Below are positions 13,117-26,752 of a stretch of DNA of 64,000 nt, in pieces. The notes below the pieces were generated by a model. The model searched no databases, was not told where the DNA came from, and saw only the letters and a program-made list of their open reading frames with translations. How positions within the stretch are numbered: the stretch's first letter is position 1; every line of letters starts with the position of its first letter. Both the position numbers and the translations under genes were made by a program. Origin of the DNA: Crotophaga sulcirostris (taxonomy: Eukaryota; Chordata; Aves; Cuculiformes; Crotophagidae); contig VYZB01000294.1 of the NCBI GenBank assembly GCA_013397455.1, positions 1,054,001 to 1,118,000 of the forward strand, written 5' to 3'.

Positions 13117-14131
13117 TAGTGGGTTTGCGTGGCATGTTTTTTGTAGGAGAGAGACTGCAGGGATGGTGGTAGTACCTTTGGGATAACATATTATAGAAGA
13201 GGGAAATAAAAAATAAAACAACAACCTAGATGACAACAACAGCAGCTGGGGAAAAGAGAGAACATGTGAGTGAAACAACTCTGCAGACACCACAGTCAGT
13301 GAAGAAGAAGAGGGACAAGATTTTCCAGGCACCAGACCAGATTTTCCTGCAGCCTGTGGTGGGGACCATGGTGAGGCAAGCTGTTCCCCAGCAGCCCTTG
13401 TAAGTTAACGGAGCAGATAGCCACCTGCAGCCCATGGAGGACCCATGCCAGAGCAGTTGGATGCCCAAAGAAGACTGTGATCCTGTGAGAAGACCACACT
13501 GTAGCAGGCTCCTGGCAGAACCTGAGAACCAATGGAGAAGAGGCCACGCTGGAGGAGGTTTACTAGCAGGACTTGTAAACCAAGGGGCACCCACAGTGAA
13601 GCAATCTGTCCCTGAAGAACCGCATCTTGTGGAAGGGAAAAAGAACTACAGCCCATGGGAAGGACTCACATTGGAGTTTGTGGAAGATTGTCTCCCATGA
13701 GAGGGACCTCATGCTAGAGCAGGGGAAGAGGGCGAGAAGTCCTCCCCCTGAAGAGGAAGGAGTGGCAGAGATAATGTGTGATGACCTGACTACAACCCTC
13801 ATTCCCTGTCGTCTTACACCGCTGAGGGGAACAGGTAGAGAATTTGGGAGTGACATTGAGTCTGGGAAGAAGTGAGTGCTGGGGGAAGGTGTTTTCAGAT
13901 TTCATTTTTATTTTCTCATTATCCTACTCAGATTTTGATTGACTATAAATTAAAGTAATTTTCCCCAAGTTGAGTCTGATTTGCCTGTGACAGTAATTAG
14001 TGAGTGAAGTCTCTGTCCTAATCTCAACCCATGAGCTTTTCACTATATTTTCTCTCCCCTGTCCAGTTGAGGATGGAGAATAATAGAGTGGTTTGGTGGG
14101 CACCTGGCATCTAGTCAAAGTCAAACCACCA
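13117..14131 (+). mobile_element. Solo LTR of an avian ERVL-type endogenous retrovirus
   Basis: This block of about 1 kb is richer in G+C than its surroundings and matches, from memory, a long LTR common in birds. Its 5' edge reads TAGTGGGTTTGCGTGGC and its 3' edge reads CAAACCACCA, so the two edges are imperfect inverted complements, as expected for LTR termini. A TATA-like ACATATTATAGAAG lies near 13185-13200. The middle holds diverged copies of a unit like CATGGAGAGGACCCACGCTGGAG. The last 250 bases contain a T-rich tract, AAATTAAAG, TTTTCCCCAAGTTGAGTCTG and TTTTCTCTCCCCTGTCC, the most recognisable part. No primer-binding site or gag/pol sequence follows, so it is a solo LTR left by recombination. 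I could not find a clean target-site duplication. The open frames inside (up to 122 codons, both strands) are incidental. The exact subfamily name is not claimed. Confidence 0.8.
13428..13725 (+). repeat. Degenerate internal repeats of the LTR
   Basis: Four spaced, diverged copies of a unit near 'CATGGAGAGGACCCACGCTGGAG' occur at about 13428-13460, 13530-13560, 13649-13680 and 13693-13725. They are seen directly by comparing the blocks. They lie in the 5'-middle part of the LTR, where enhancer repeats are often found in retroviral LTRs; a regulatory role here is inference only. Confidence 0.6.
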
Positions 14132-14154
14132 CACAAACTTAACAAACGAAATTA

Positions 14155-14245
14155 TAGGGATAAGCATAAGGAGGAAGGGCAAAGGAAAAGGGAAAGAAAA
14201 GGGCAAATAGAGAAAGGGGAAGGGAAAAGTAGGAAAGGAGATGAA
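14155..14245 (+). repeat. Purine-rich (GGAAA-like) tract
   Basis: About 90 bases are almost all A and G, with units such as AAAGGGAAAG and GGGGAAGGGAAAAG broken by only a few pyrimidines. It begins just after the 3' edge of the solo LTR. Mirror-like homopurine tracts can form triplex DNA in vitro; no such role is shown here. Confidence 0.8.
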
Positions 14246-17200
14246 CCTTTTAGACAGGTGGTAAAAAAACTTCTTAAAACATCTATTTTACTTATAAAAG
14301 ATAAGCCAAAATTAAACCAATATCAAAAATATAAAAATTTCATATTTGCACCAGGTTACCTTTTGGAATACAATTACATTTTAATTTATGACTATGCAGA
14401 GTAAATAGTACTAGATAGTCAAATTTATATTTATACTTTAAAGTATTGCTGAAAAATCACTGAAGAAGGAACATAAACTCAGAATATGTGTTCAGCAACA
14501 TTTGCTTAAGTAAAAAAAAAACAAACAAAGAACAGTAGAGTTGCTACTGTTGCTCAATATTAAATCGAAGCAGCCGGGTCTGAATTATTTATGTGCTGAG
14601 TTATTAAAAGTAAATCAAATAAGCACATGGGAACACTAGTCGTTCCATTTGCTTTCATTAAATCTCCCTCAGGTTATTTCTTTTATATATCAGCAATTGG
14701 ACCAAGCAGACTGCAGGACTGTTCAAGTGTCATGTTAATATTTCAACATGTCCAATAAGCAGTGATAGAGGGGAAGATTGTTTTGCCACCTTCATTAAGT
14801 GTTTTTGAAATGTTTATCCATATAATTATGACAAATTATGTTAATTAATACTGAAGAATCCTTCTGATGTGAAGTTCCTAAAATTACAGTATCTCAATGT
14901 CTTGAACATTTGCAGGACACATTTCTGAGATGCTATGAAATATACTTATATACACGAAACTTAATTTCAGAGTTGTAATAATGTAGTCTTACTATATTTT
15001 CTGCTTCCAAGTTTCACAGTGATTAAATTCCAAAATCAGCTATCTTACTGAGAGACAATATCTGAGAATTATTTTAATACAATTCAAGCTAAAAAAATCA
15101 AAATTTATCTTCATTCAAAAATACTTACAGACACTGTCTTAGGCTTTTTCCTGATATGATTTCTTTGTACAGAATATTGCAAACCCTACATAAATTCCAT
15201 TCATTTTTTTAATGATATCTTTTGGGTTATGTTCTCTGTTGTGCAAACTTTCCCATGTAAAAAATAAGAACTTCATTATATTTTACATTTTTCCCAATTG
15301 TGCTGCTCAGTATTCACAAAAGCTCAGTGCTCTCATTCAAATTGTGAGAGAACTGACTTTAGAAGACTACGCCTTTTGGGGACCGCACTTCTTTCAAATT
15401 CGTCTAAGATTAAATAAATAGTCTTGGCCCATATTTTTTCTCAAGGAGGATTACAAAGAAGTTGTCCATATGTAGGATCTAAGCCAGTGAAACAATTTCT
15501 TTTTCATATTCTTTCTTACCAGACAGCCAGTATGGAAACTTCATCATGTTTGCTGAAGGTTTACAGGAAGGAAACATTTCTTTCATCTATAACCATTTGT
15601 CTTGATCAACCGATTAACAAGTTTCCATGACTGTCAATTAGACATATAAACATATTACTGGTTTATATATTTGTTATGTCCTGTAAAATTACCACAGTTT
15701 CTGAGTTGGGGAAGTATCTGTGAGACTGGAGATCCTTTGAAGAAGTCTACCCATGACTTCTGAAGACACATCTCGTACTGCTTTTCATTGTCACCAACTA
15801 TCATGTAGGACATGAAAATACTTAGAATTAAATTAAATTGCTTGGACATTATATTCCCACCCGTATTGCCAGTTCTCTTTTGATTTCCACTTAACCAGCA
15901 AACTCCAAAACAGGTTATAAAGTTGCATAGAATTACACCTGAGGCCTAAAATTACCAAGAATTTATGATATTTCTCCTTATTTATGAATAAAAATATGTT
16001 TCACATAAAAGAATATTAGCACTCAGTATCTTCTTTCCACATAAAATGTTGACTTTCTTAAAAAACCCCGAACCCCACGAATATCCCAATGTAATTTTCT
16101 TTCCAGAGAACCTTTCTTAGTTCCATGTAAGGTAGGTTGGTTGGTTTGCATTCCCAAGGATTAGTTTCTTACCGAGACTACAAACTATAAATTACTGGGG
16201 AACCTTCATGACATATCACTGTTCTTCTCTGAAGGCCAAAATTTGGCAGATTAAAATGGTAGTACGTGCATGCCAGTATGTGTAGCACAGACAATTCTCT
16301 TAAGGAATCCTCACATAAATTGCAGCCAATTAAGAGATTTCAGCCAAAATTCTTCAGCATTTCAGTTACCCCAAAATCAACAGACAATATAGAGCAAACA
16401 TTTCTTTTCTTTTTCCTGTAGAAAAATACTTATTTTTAAATAGCTTTCCTCTTCCTATTAAACAGAATAGCACTTCTGTAAAATAAAATACTTTACAATG
16501 AGCTTTCTGTACTGACTAGCAGGGAAAAAGAAGGCAATCAAAGATGAGATTATTCTTCTTTAATATTATTTCATTACATTTGAGGAATAATCTGCGGATA
16601 TCATCTATAGGTAAATCTTTCACTTAAATTGATACAAGATGCAGCCCAAGACCACCTTTGAGTTTAAGTTTTATCCATTCCAGTTTTCCAATTCTCAAGA
16701 AGAAATTTTAAAACTCTCCAAAAAAAATTATCATATTAATATGGTGAACAATAAATAATCATTTTCTATTGCTATACCTCATTTCAAGTGCCAGTACTCT
16801 GAAAAATAGGATTTTTTACAAAAAATAAAAGTTGCCATTCAGCGCCACGAAGTGTACATGGAAAATTCTATAAGTCTTTGGATGCTTTAACTAAAAAGAT
16901 CAGATTTTTTCCTCTGTAGCACAAAGTATGTGCTGTCTTTCTGCCTCCTAATCAGAAAAGATATGCTCTGAGCAACTTATTTTCAGGCCGGCAAAGTAAA
17001 AGAACTGCTATAATGTAAGGTTTCATCTTGCAACAGGAAATGTCTGCCTAGTGTAAGATTTATTTTCACAGCAGTCCTGCGTTTATGATAGTTACCTTTA
17101 TGCCACAGGAAAAGTGAAGTATAGCAAAAGTACTATGCCCAATATGCAAAACTGTAAGAAAAGTATTGCCCATTCTTCACTTGAAAAATGAGCAGACAAA

Positions 17201-20200
17201 TAAAATTCTTGCAGGCTGTTTCCGTTATGAAGGAAAGGTGAAGGGGGAGCTAGATGTTCTCTGATGCCAACTTATTTATTTACAGAAATTTATATGCTCC
17301 TCTGTTCCTGAGCACAAGTAAAATCAAAGGAGAGAGTTTTCTTACATTTCCAAATCTCCGTCAGCCAAAATGTTCTCCCAACAGCTGTTTCCTTGGGAAC
17401 ATATTCCCCATGTTAGACTAAGCTTTGTCTGCCATCCCCTTTCCAAGTCCTACGTTAGATTCTTTCATCTTTTCCTCATCTCTCCCACAGACATACAATC
17501 AAAAAACTGTGTCTGAGAGAACTGTCATTGCATCTGTTTGCCTTGAGTGAGCCATTCCTGTGTACTGTGAGGAGTTCCTGTATTTTGGGTGGCAACTACT
17601 ACAGTCTTATTAACACAACAGAATTCCATTTCCTTTAAGGCCCTAAAATTACAGTGGTTAGGGAAACAGTTTCATCTATAGATTTTTTTTTCATTTAAAT
17701 CATCTTTATTATATTTGGTTTAATAATACATTTTAAAGCATTTATGACCAATAAGAAGAGGGTATTCCACAGAAAAAAGGACCATATTAGGTAGACATAA
17801 TATCTAGGAAGTAACAACGCAGGAATATGCTTTACTTGCTAACAGGAAAATAATGAACTGGAAGGGAATGCTATTATCTGAAAAATTCAGATGATGAACC
17901 AGTAAAAACCAAGAATCTTTTCTGGATCACAAAGATAAATTACAAATTACTGAGGATTTGCCACTTATTCATTGATTTAGTGATTTTTCATGCTAACAAA
18001 CCTAATAGCATGGAAGGAAAGGCTCCCATTTCATCATTCACCTCCAAAGCATAAGTACAATTGGTTCTTCTATGGGCAGGTAAAAAAGTAAATAAAATCC
18101 AACATGTACCTGACCATATAGCTGCCTACCAGATTGCATTTATACCAAAACACCTGGTTTATGCATGCAGATTGGGTATCTACATATATAAACAACGTGT
18201 CATTTCTACTTACTTGTTTTTCAGCTATTTCAGTAGAACTGCACCACAGGTATATTTTAAAAAGTACGGCAAGATCGCTGTTTTAAATGAATACTTCAAC
18301 ACGCTGCTCTAAAAATTATACCTGTAAAACTACACCTTAAGACTTTCATGGGGCAATGTTCTTTCTTTTTATTTGGGCCCTGAAAACAACCAGTAGACTC
18401 AACTTTATACCCATATCTCCAAGTTACAACAGCAATAATATCATTACATAATTCTGACACAAAAAAACTGTTAGCTGAGGTGGAGTTACCTCTGCTTTAG
18501 GGATGGTGGTCTTGTACAAGCCCATCTGGACTACCAGTTCATTTCAAGCTTGCTGCTGAATTTATACTGAGTGTTAATGACTTCCAGCTAATTCTAAATT
18601 GGAGTTAGGAGCTTACAACAGAAACTGACCCTTCCTGTCCCAGAGGAAAAGTGGGGGTGAAATGATTATCTGAAGCTATTTGTTAGGTCTGAAAACCCAC
18701 TTAATGGATCAATAAATCAAACTGAATCAATCTGGTTTTGAAAGCAGGTGTGTGGGTTCTAGTACTAAATAGGTGTTTCATGTCAGGGAATGGTGTGGGT
18801 TATTATAGACTGAATGAAGTCAGCTGAATTGTACCCTGTAAATTCCCAAAGCAGCATGACATTTGTTCTAACTTTGCTATCACCATCCTTTCTTTTAAGT
18901 ATTCAGTAAAACATCCTTGTACGTGTACCTTATGCAAAATATGTCAACATAGCATGCATGTAACATTTGGTATATTTTAAGGTAGTACACTAGTAATATA
19001 TAAATGTATGAGTGTTTATATAGGTAGACTAGTCCAGTGCTGTCAGGAAACATCAAAGACACTTAGTACTCACATTTAGAATATTTTCTTCTTTTAAGAC
19101 AGAAAAATATATCACCAAATTGCTATAGAATAAAAATGTTGGACAGGGTTAAAGGAAGACAAGCTTGCCTAGAAAAATTAATAGAAAGTGAAGCCCAAAA
19201 CCTCATCTTTCCTGACTAGTACATGGTATAGCATAAGTACCCTCCAGAGATAACCACTTTTTCCAAGTCATATACAGTTCACCATCAGATGTACACAAAA
19301 CTGCCACAGGGAATGCTGCAAAGCCATACACGTTATCCCAAGATTCCTTCACTGACTCATCAGTTGATAAATCAATCATCTTCATTAAAACGATGAGATC
19401 TGTCTATATCAGAAGATCTATCCTGGAGTCTTCACATGTTGTGCAAAATTATTGATGTATACCAGACTGTTTTTTTATAAAAATGGTAGAAGTAATAGAG
19501 AAAATGGATTTGCTCTCTGAAAACATATAATAATTTATGCAAATTTGAAAGGCACTATGTGCTATGATTTGCTGTAGTGTACTGTAATGGTCAGAGTGTT
19601 CACTCAGCAGAATGACTGAATCGATAAAATCACACTTTTTCAAACTCTCACCTCATTGCATGCTTATGTATTATGGTGGAATAAGGCCAGACCCTATTGT
19701 ATTCAGTGTCAAATAAATAAACACAGAACAAGTAGGTTGCATGCAAACTTAATATTCACATCACAGATGCCTTAAGACAGAGTATATAGGTATGTCCCCT
19801 TGCCCCAAGAAAACTTCGTAAAAAGGCAGTCTGGCATATTATTTTTGAGGTAAAGCAAATTCCTAAATCATGCCACCCATATTAACACTACAGCACCTTC
19901 CTCCATAAGAATTTGTCCCTGTGCATCCCAGACAGTAAAATTTTGAGCTAGATCCCAGCAATCACCCTCAGATAGCATTTTCCAAACATATTCCAGTTGA
20001 TGACAGTCAGTTTCTAATAATGGATTTAGTAAAACCTCAGTGGAAGGAAACATATACTCCCAGTAAATCAGGACACATCATTTCAGAAATCTTACTAAGT
20101 GTTCAGAAAATATTAAATAGGGAGGGACTGATAGCCTCTTAGGACAGAGTAAAATTTCAGTATGAACTTAGACAGTTATAGAAGTGCCTTAGGATCAAAC

Positions 20201-20439
20201 AAATTCAAGTGCAAAATATTTAGCTTAGATCAGAAAAATTCTATGCACAAAACCAAAATGAAGAATGATCAAGCAGCAGTTTTTAAAAGGAAATTTTGAG
20301 GAGTGCCATGGATCAAAAGCCAAACAGAAGTGAAAGTTTTGTTCTGTGGAAAGGGACAAGCATCACATCGGGATGAATTTTATGATATTGCCTGTGAATG
20401 ACTGAAGAAGGAGCCCTTCCTGTCACTGTGCCAGTAGGC
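14246..20439. other. Unannotated AT-rich non-coding stretch
   Basis: Six kilobases without a supported gene or repeat family. All open frames are below 90 codons. The sequence is plain A+T-rich unique DNA with scattered short A and T runs. Confidence 0.55.
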
Positions 20440-20930
20440 GTCTGGACCTTGCCCTGGAAACACCAAACTGGGAAAGAAGTTCACCATTTAGAAAAAGTCT
20501 GAAAAAGGTTGACAAGAATGAGAAAAGGTGAAGAATCAAGGGAAAAGTGACAAGGGGACAGGGGAGAGGGAGGGGGAGAAAGGAAAGGCAGAAGCTGATG
20601 CTACTTAGTCAAGACAAGACAAAGGTAACAATAGCATTCAAATGAATGAAGTAAACTGAAAAGGGAACAGCTATTAAACTATTTAGAATTCTGACTGTAA
20701 ACAGACATAAAGCTATGGGCTTAAACTTCAACAGGAAAGATAAGTTATGCACTGGGGTAAAGCTCATAAAGTTATCTAGTGGGCCCAGGGAAAGCATGGA
20801 CCCCACCTCACTAGAAGCCTTTAAGACAAATGTGTTAAGAGATGCAGGCATACTTGATTCTCCCACTGGTCAGGATAAATCTAAGGAGGCACTTACAGCC
20901 TTAAATTCAATTATACTGTGATTCTACAAA
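20440..20930 (+). mobile_element. Old, decayed CR1 LINE 3' fragment
   Basis: Segments match the 3' third of CR1 ORF2 and its tail in order. A part with TTAGAAAAAGTCTGAAAAAGG and CAAGAATGAGAAAAGG (about 20480-20530) corresponds to the region coding the C-terminal thumb-side part of the reverse transcriptase. Then come GGGCTTAAACTTCAACAGG, GAAGCCTTTAAGACAAATGTG, and an end resembling TACTGTGATTCTA. The order and orientation are those of CR1, but frameshifts and stops are frequent and a purine-rich expansion (about 20545-20595) interrupts it. It is a non-functional relic, clearly older than the copies at 24.0 and 39.7 kb. The 5' boundary is approximate. Confidence 0.65.
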
Positions 20931-23900
20931 ACTATGGTCATCATAATATTATTCATCTCTTTAAAAACTGCACAACCACCACAGAAGTAAAGGGAGAAGA
21001 AGGGTGATGAGTTTTTTAATAAGATTCATGTGATTGATCTTGAAAGAAAATCCATGCTAGGGTCCTGGGTGCCTATTAGGGAAAGCTCCAGAGGAATGCA
21101 ATTCTAATATTTCCCATTTTGTCTTCTTTTTTATCCTCACTACTATTCTTCAGATTCCATTTTGTTTGTATTAATCTTAGTGCATCACATCCTCCATAGC
21201 AGTTTTCAAATACATCCCCTCAGAATAGTCCAAGAGATCCCCTGCATGATAAAGTGGTGCCAGGAACCTTTTTCTTCTTTCTTCTTTTTCTTTTTTTTTT
21301 TTTTTAATGAACATGTTTTTGAGTTAATAATATGCTGAGGGAGCAGCTGCACTCAGCAAACCTCCAGCTATAAAACCCCAAAAAGCTTGTGTTTGTTTCA
21401 TATCATACTGCAGTCAAGCCAGCTGAGTCTACATCTGCCTCAAATCACTGGCAGGTAAAGTTTGTGTCTCGCTACAGGGATGTAGTCCCACTGGGTTATT
21501 TTATTTATTTCAGGCAGAGTAAACTGAAACATTTGGTTTAGCTTCAATTTGTGCTTCTCCCCAAAGTTCATAGGAATTCTAACAGGGCTTTTTTGCATTG
21601 CTTTGTTTCGATGTGTCTTTTATTATTGTGTCTGTGGTATACTTGCAGCCACAAACAAAAACCATAAAACTGATGTAGGATTGCAATGGCCATTTATGCT
21701 GCCATGTGCTACAAGGACTGTGACAAAGCAACTCACAGTGCTCCTGTTTGTAAATTCTTCACAGAAACTCAAGAAAGACAGCACTGAAATTAACAAGCTA
21801 TAAAACTAGGGGCATATTTAAACATATAATGGCAATCAAAGTATCTTCACTTTTCTCTTTATCTAGCCCTCAACACTTTCAGCTTTTGCTAGTTATGAGC
21901 TTTCTGTTGTTATTTGTGTCCACATTCTTTTAAATCTTCTCTGTTCCCAAAAATCCTTCTGTATTGACAACACCACACTGGTTTATTTGTGTTTACACTG
22001 TCATTCAAAACACATAACACATAAAATTGCTTTCCAGTCTTATAAATCGTTTGCCACTTAAGCAAAATACGGACCATATTTTTTAACATCTATATTTACC
22101 CTACAACCCTCCCTGCTCATCCTTTGCAGTCCTTGCCGTTTCCACATCTCACTGTCACCTGCTCCTTCTCATGACTCAGGATCCCTGGTCACACTGATTT
22201 TAGGGATGGCTTAAATAAGTCTCTTCCAGTGACCCCCTTCAGCATCTCTGCCTCCTGCTCTACCCTCTCTAATGTAAAGTGTCTTTTTCCTCCCTCAAGA
22301 GGCCTCAGATAGAAGTATTTAAGGATTATCCAAGTCTGCTTATTTACAGTTTCGAGATGACACCTTGTCCTTAGTTTTCTACATAACCATATTATTTTCT
22401 TATATTCTGAAGTCCTTCAATCAATATAATTAGCCAGAATAACCACAATATTGTCAATATAATATTCTGAATAATGGTGTAATATAGGAAATTTAACAAT
22501 TATGCTGGAAGAGATAAACCTCAATAGTTACTCAGATCAATGAAAATAATATCAGATGACACTGACGGCAAATACTTGGTCATTCGTTAACTGTTTTGAG
22601 AGGAAAAAGAGGCAACTATTTGAGAAAAAGTTTGAAATTAATGAATTGATTTCACTGTATGAATGTAAAGCAAGAGATTAGTGCCCAAGCCCAGTGGAAA
22701 GACACCAGTAAAACACTTGCACATTGAAAATGAATCCATTTTGATCTTGTTTATAAATAAGGCATGTAAACAAAATATTTGCCAAGGCAGGACCTCAATA
22801 TGCATTCAGGATCTTGGACTTCAGGCCTCAGTGAAAATGTAAGTCAGAAAGAATGAATAAATGTCATCAGGTGTAGCTACTGACCTAATCAAATATAAAA
22901 GACAACTTAAAGCATCATCAAGAACAAAAGACTACAAATGAAAGCAACAGAAAATTAAAATTCTCATTTTAAAGCGAAAGTGTGATCTCAGCTTTCAAAC
23001 CAGACCTCCTGCAGCTTTTGTTTGACTTTCATGGAATAGTAATTTATGGTATGGTGGTGAACTACAGTTGTCTGTTTTGCTCACAGCACTTATAGTACTT
23101 CATAACATGGTTACATAGGTCAACACATCTGTGACCACGCAGTCAAAATGTCATAGAGATTACAGCTCAATCTGTCTGCATTTATTGTAGAAATTAGTAG
23201 GAAAAATAAACAGCATCAGCACAACACGAACAGCATGAATAATTTGGGAGCCATAAGCATAAAATCTGCAAGTGCCAAATGATCTTTCATTGTCATGGCT
23301 TCACAGAAATATCAAGGACTCATTCAGTCCTTTCCTTGCTCAGAAATGATGTGAGGTGTATCTAGGTCATCCTTCACATGTATTTAGACTATGAAAAATC
23401 TCTAGTGGGTGAAATCCTACAGTCTCTCATTACAGCTTAGTCAAATGCTTAATTATATGTGTAGTTGTCCAAACTAATGCTTTTTCTTCTGTAGACCAAG
23501 TCAATTGTTAATTGTTCTGTTTCAAATGGACATGGAGCACTTTTCTGAATTTCATTTGGAATTTGATTGCAAAACATTTCTCCAGTTCTCAAGTCTACTT
23601 TCATATTTAAACTTATTCTAATCTTCTAGCAATGAGTCTTAAACACATTTTATGAGTATATTTTGTACGTTATTCTCCAAGCTATAAGTAGAAGGATTAA
23701 ATTGCACTAAGAACAGGAAAGCCTTTAGGAAAAACTTAGTGACTTTTATATCAATGTGGCCTTGGACTTACTGCAAACAGACTTTGATTACGCTAAAACT
23801 AATACCTACTGCCCTTTGTGTCATCTCCCTAGTCTGTTTTTGCAAATTTGTTGCAGGACTATTATGAATGCTTCTGAAATGAATATAAATTATATTTGCC

Positions 23901-23984
23901 CTTTCCCATTGGAGCTTTTTTTTGGGGGGGGAGAGGAGATAGTGGGTAAAAGTCCAGATGGGATCTACTTTGTATCATACTATT
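20931..23984. other. Unannotated non-coding stretch with T-rich tracts
   Basis: No supported gene. A pyrimidine tract lies at 21267-21305 and a T8G8 junction at 23916-23931. The part at about 22095-22320 is C/T-rich with slightly higher GC but carries no recognisable element. Open frames are under 90 codons. Confidence 0.55.
21267..21305. repeat. (TTCTTT)n / poly-T tract
   Basis: A pyrimidine run of TTC/TTTC units grades into about 20 T residues. It is a microsatellite prone to length change. Confidence 0.9.
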
Positions 23985-24360
23985 ATCATAGAATCATAGA
24001 ATCATAGAATGGTTTGGGTTGGAAGGGACCTTAAAGATCATTCAGTTCCAACCCTTTGTCATGGGCCGGGACACCTTACACTGAATCAGGCTACTCAAAG
24101 CCTCATCCAAACTGGCCTTGAACACCTCCAGGGATGGGGCATCCATGACTTCTCTGGGCAACCTGTGACAGTGCCTCGCCACCCTCACAGGAAAAAATTT
24201 ATTCCTAATATCTAATCTGAATTTCCTCTTTTTCAACTTAAAACCATTCCCCCTCATCCTATCACTGCACGCCCCGATAAAGAGCCCCTCTTCAGCTTTC
24301 CTGTAGGCCCCCTTTAAGTACTTGAAGGTTGCTATAAGGTCTCTCCAGAGCCTTCTCGAG
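23985..24360 (-). mobile_element. CR1 LINE 3' end, minus strand
   Basis: Read on the minus strand this is a 5'-truncated CR1 of about 375 bp. Its 3' terminus lies at 23985 with three tandem copies of the ATCATAGA-type 8-bp repeat, the hallmark of CR1 ends. Next come the reverse of 'GGTTGGAAGGGACC' and the end of ORF2. A minus-strand open stretch (24042-24257) still reads FRLDIRNKFF and APSLEVFKASLDEAL, the conserved C-terminus of CR1 reverse transcriptase. The 5' break at about 24360 falls in the region coding the RRLRGDLIA motif. CR1 transposes by target-primed reverse transcription and leaves no clear target duplication. This copy is non-functional because it lacks the catalytic domain. Confidence 0.95.
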
Positions 24361-26752
24361 GGTTCTAGAAAATAACGAATAATGCGTCAGAGTGCACTGA
24401 AAGCATTCATGGGTGATTTTCAATTTCTTCAAAGAATACATCCAAACTACCTTTTTTTCAAACCTCACATTTCAGCTCTTCCCCTCTTGCTCTTCATTAA
24501 CATTACTGCATTAACCATAGAGACACAATAAGATTTTTGATAAAATCAAGCAAATAGTACTATCATCCTATTCTGTATCTTATAGTATCTTCTTCAATAA
24601 GTATCTGCAAAATGTATTAGACCACTCCTTGTTTTTATTTTTCTTACTTTAACTACATTTAACTAACTTTTGTGAGTCAGGTTTGTTTTCCAGAATGTTT
24701 ACATTCTCTCTTGGTTTCCTTTTTTTCCTTAATTTCCTTTCATGGACCCTAACCTAGCAACTCCAATTTTGCTAAAACAGGCTTTCTTAAATCCTGTATG
24801 GTTGCCTGGTTCTGGTTATTTATATTTTCTGATGTGGATAAATGTTTATAAAGGATGAGGCTGGGAAACTGCTGTATTCATTTTACAAATTGAACATTTT
24901 GGATTTACCACTCTGTTTTCTTATTCACAAAATGATGACATGCATCTCACTGCCTGGTCCCTTGAGTTTGTAAAACTCTTTTTTTCATATTGCAACTCAA
25001 TGTGTGACATATAAATTCCAAACATAAACCAAATAAGCAATGGCTAAGGATGTGTAAGAGGCAATTCTTAGAGATAAGAAAGAAGAAAGGGCAAAAAAAT
25101 ACTGCCTGACAAATCTTTCCCTGACTACCACCAGTGGATTCACAGTGTGAGTTATAGAGTGTTTGCTACAGTGCTCCTTAACTTTTGAAAAAGCTGCTTC
25201 TAATACCTTCAGATTAACTGCACAAAAGGTTCACAGTATTTATTTTGCCTTCATGCACTGAAAAAGTACAATTGCACAGATGGGCAGTTTCATGTGCTTT
25301 TCATTAAGTTTTTTTTTCTTTTTAAACACACCTTCTTTGCTCAAGCTAGTTTATGCTGGTTTTGTTTTACGACATGATGCTTTATAAATTTTCTGTCAAA
25401 CTGTGTTACTGTTTGATCATTATAAGAACAATCAGAGTAAGTGCTGCCAGTTTTTCATCCCAGCCAAGTCACAGTGTACATATGGTACAAGATATAAAGC
25501 AACCCAAAGACTGATTAGCGTGCAAAGTGCAGTGTAGAGGTCTTTACTATTCATCATTAACGTCATAGTGGATTTTAAGAAGCAAGAGATTTCTCCCATA
25601 GTAAAAGCAGTCTTGCACATAACCACAGGAAAGAAAAGCCAACCAGAAATTACACAACATATGTGAGCATGGTCTTCAGCCATAACCTCTTTTTCAGAAA
25701 CAGAAAGATTGCTCCTTTCATATTTTCCTGCTAACTCCTCCTAAAGGTTCAGGAAGCATATGTCAGAACAGCTTTGTTGAAGATGGAGCAGTGAACTTCT
25801 CCATGCATTTCCTGGAAAAGCTTTACTTCCTCAAAACATTACAGTATCTACCTCAGAACAACTAAAGCCCTACCCAAAGTCTGGAAGAAAACAAGATGAA
25901 GATGATCACTGTCATATATGGACTTCATGCTATAAAAGGATGTGGATATTAGGAAAATAACAGGGTCACAAACAAACAAGCCTAGCAAATCAACCTCCTG
26001 AAGATCCTGTAGACTTCCTTGTTCTCTTTTGTCTTCTGTGGTTTACAGTCAAAACGTCCAAGAGTTCTTTCTGATTATTCTTTGCCTTCTTTTTTTTTCT
26101 AAGTGAGTATATTAAAGACTAATCTTACTTGATGCCCACCTGGGAAAATCTGTGTATACCTAACCTAGTCTGCATGTGCGGGTATTAATAGAGCACGCAC
26201 ATCTAATGGCCAAAAAGGCATCTCTTCAGCAGGAACTTTCAGAAGGTGGATCCTCACAAAATTGCTCACAGAAGGACCAATTTTAAATGCTTTTCTCGCT
26301 AGGCAAAAAATATCATTTCAAGCAGCCAACACATTCATATGCTTGACAGCAATGAGCAACAATTTACAGTGTGTTGCCTGCTTCATTGGTTAATATAAGA
26401 AACTGACATTTATACATGTCAGAATTCATATGGAACCATGTCACCAGAGAAATTGTTTGGAGAGCACTTCAGCAGGCACAGCTCCATCACAGTCTTCAAA
26501 AAGTGTGCATATAACACCCTTGCTGTAGGCAGTCTGGCTTTCCGAAATCGTTTAGGACCCACTCAAGAACACTCGCAACTTTTGGAGGAGGTGGAGGATG
26601 ACAGAGAGTTCATAGGCAACAAATTAGTAAAGAAAGCTCTCAAATGACTTCTCTCTCAGATGATGTTCTTGAAGTGCCTGATGAATCATAATCAAATATA
26701 TGTGATTAACAGAAGGTGAATCCAAATATATGGAGACCAAATGAATACAGTG
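24361..26752. other. Unannotated AT-rich non-coding stretch
   Basis: No gene or repeat family recognised. Open frames are at most 83 codons and look incidental. Several short T runs occur near 24720 and 25308. Confidence 0.55.

Noticed and set aside
13226..13875. Several overlapping ORFs of 80-122 codons on both strands
   Set aside because: They lie inside the solo LTR, which is GC-richer and so has fewer stops. LTRs of this kind do not encode them, and the frames contradict each other.
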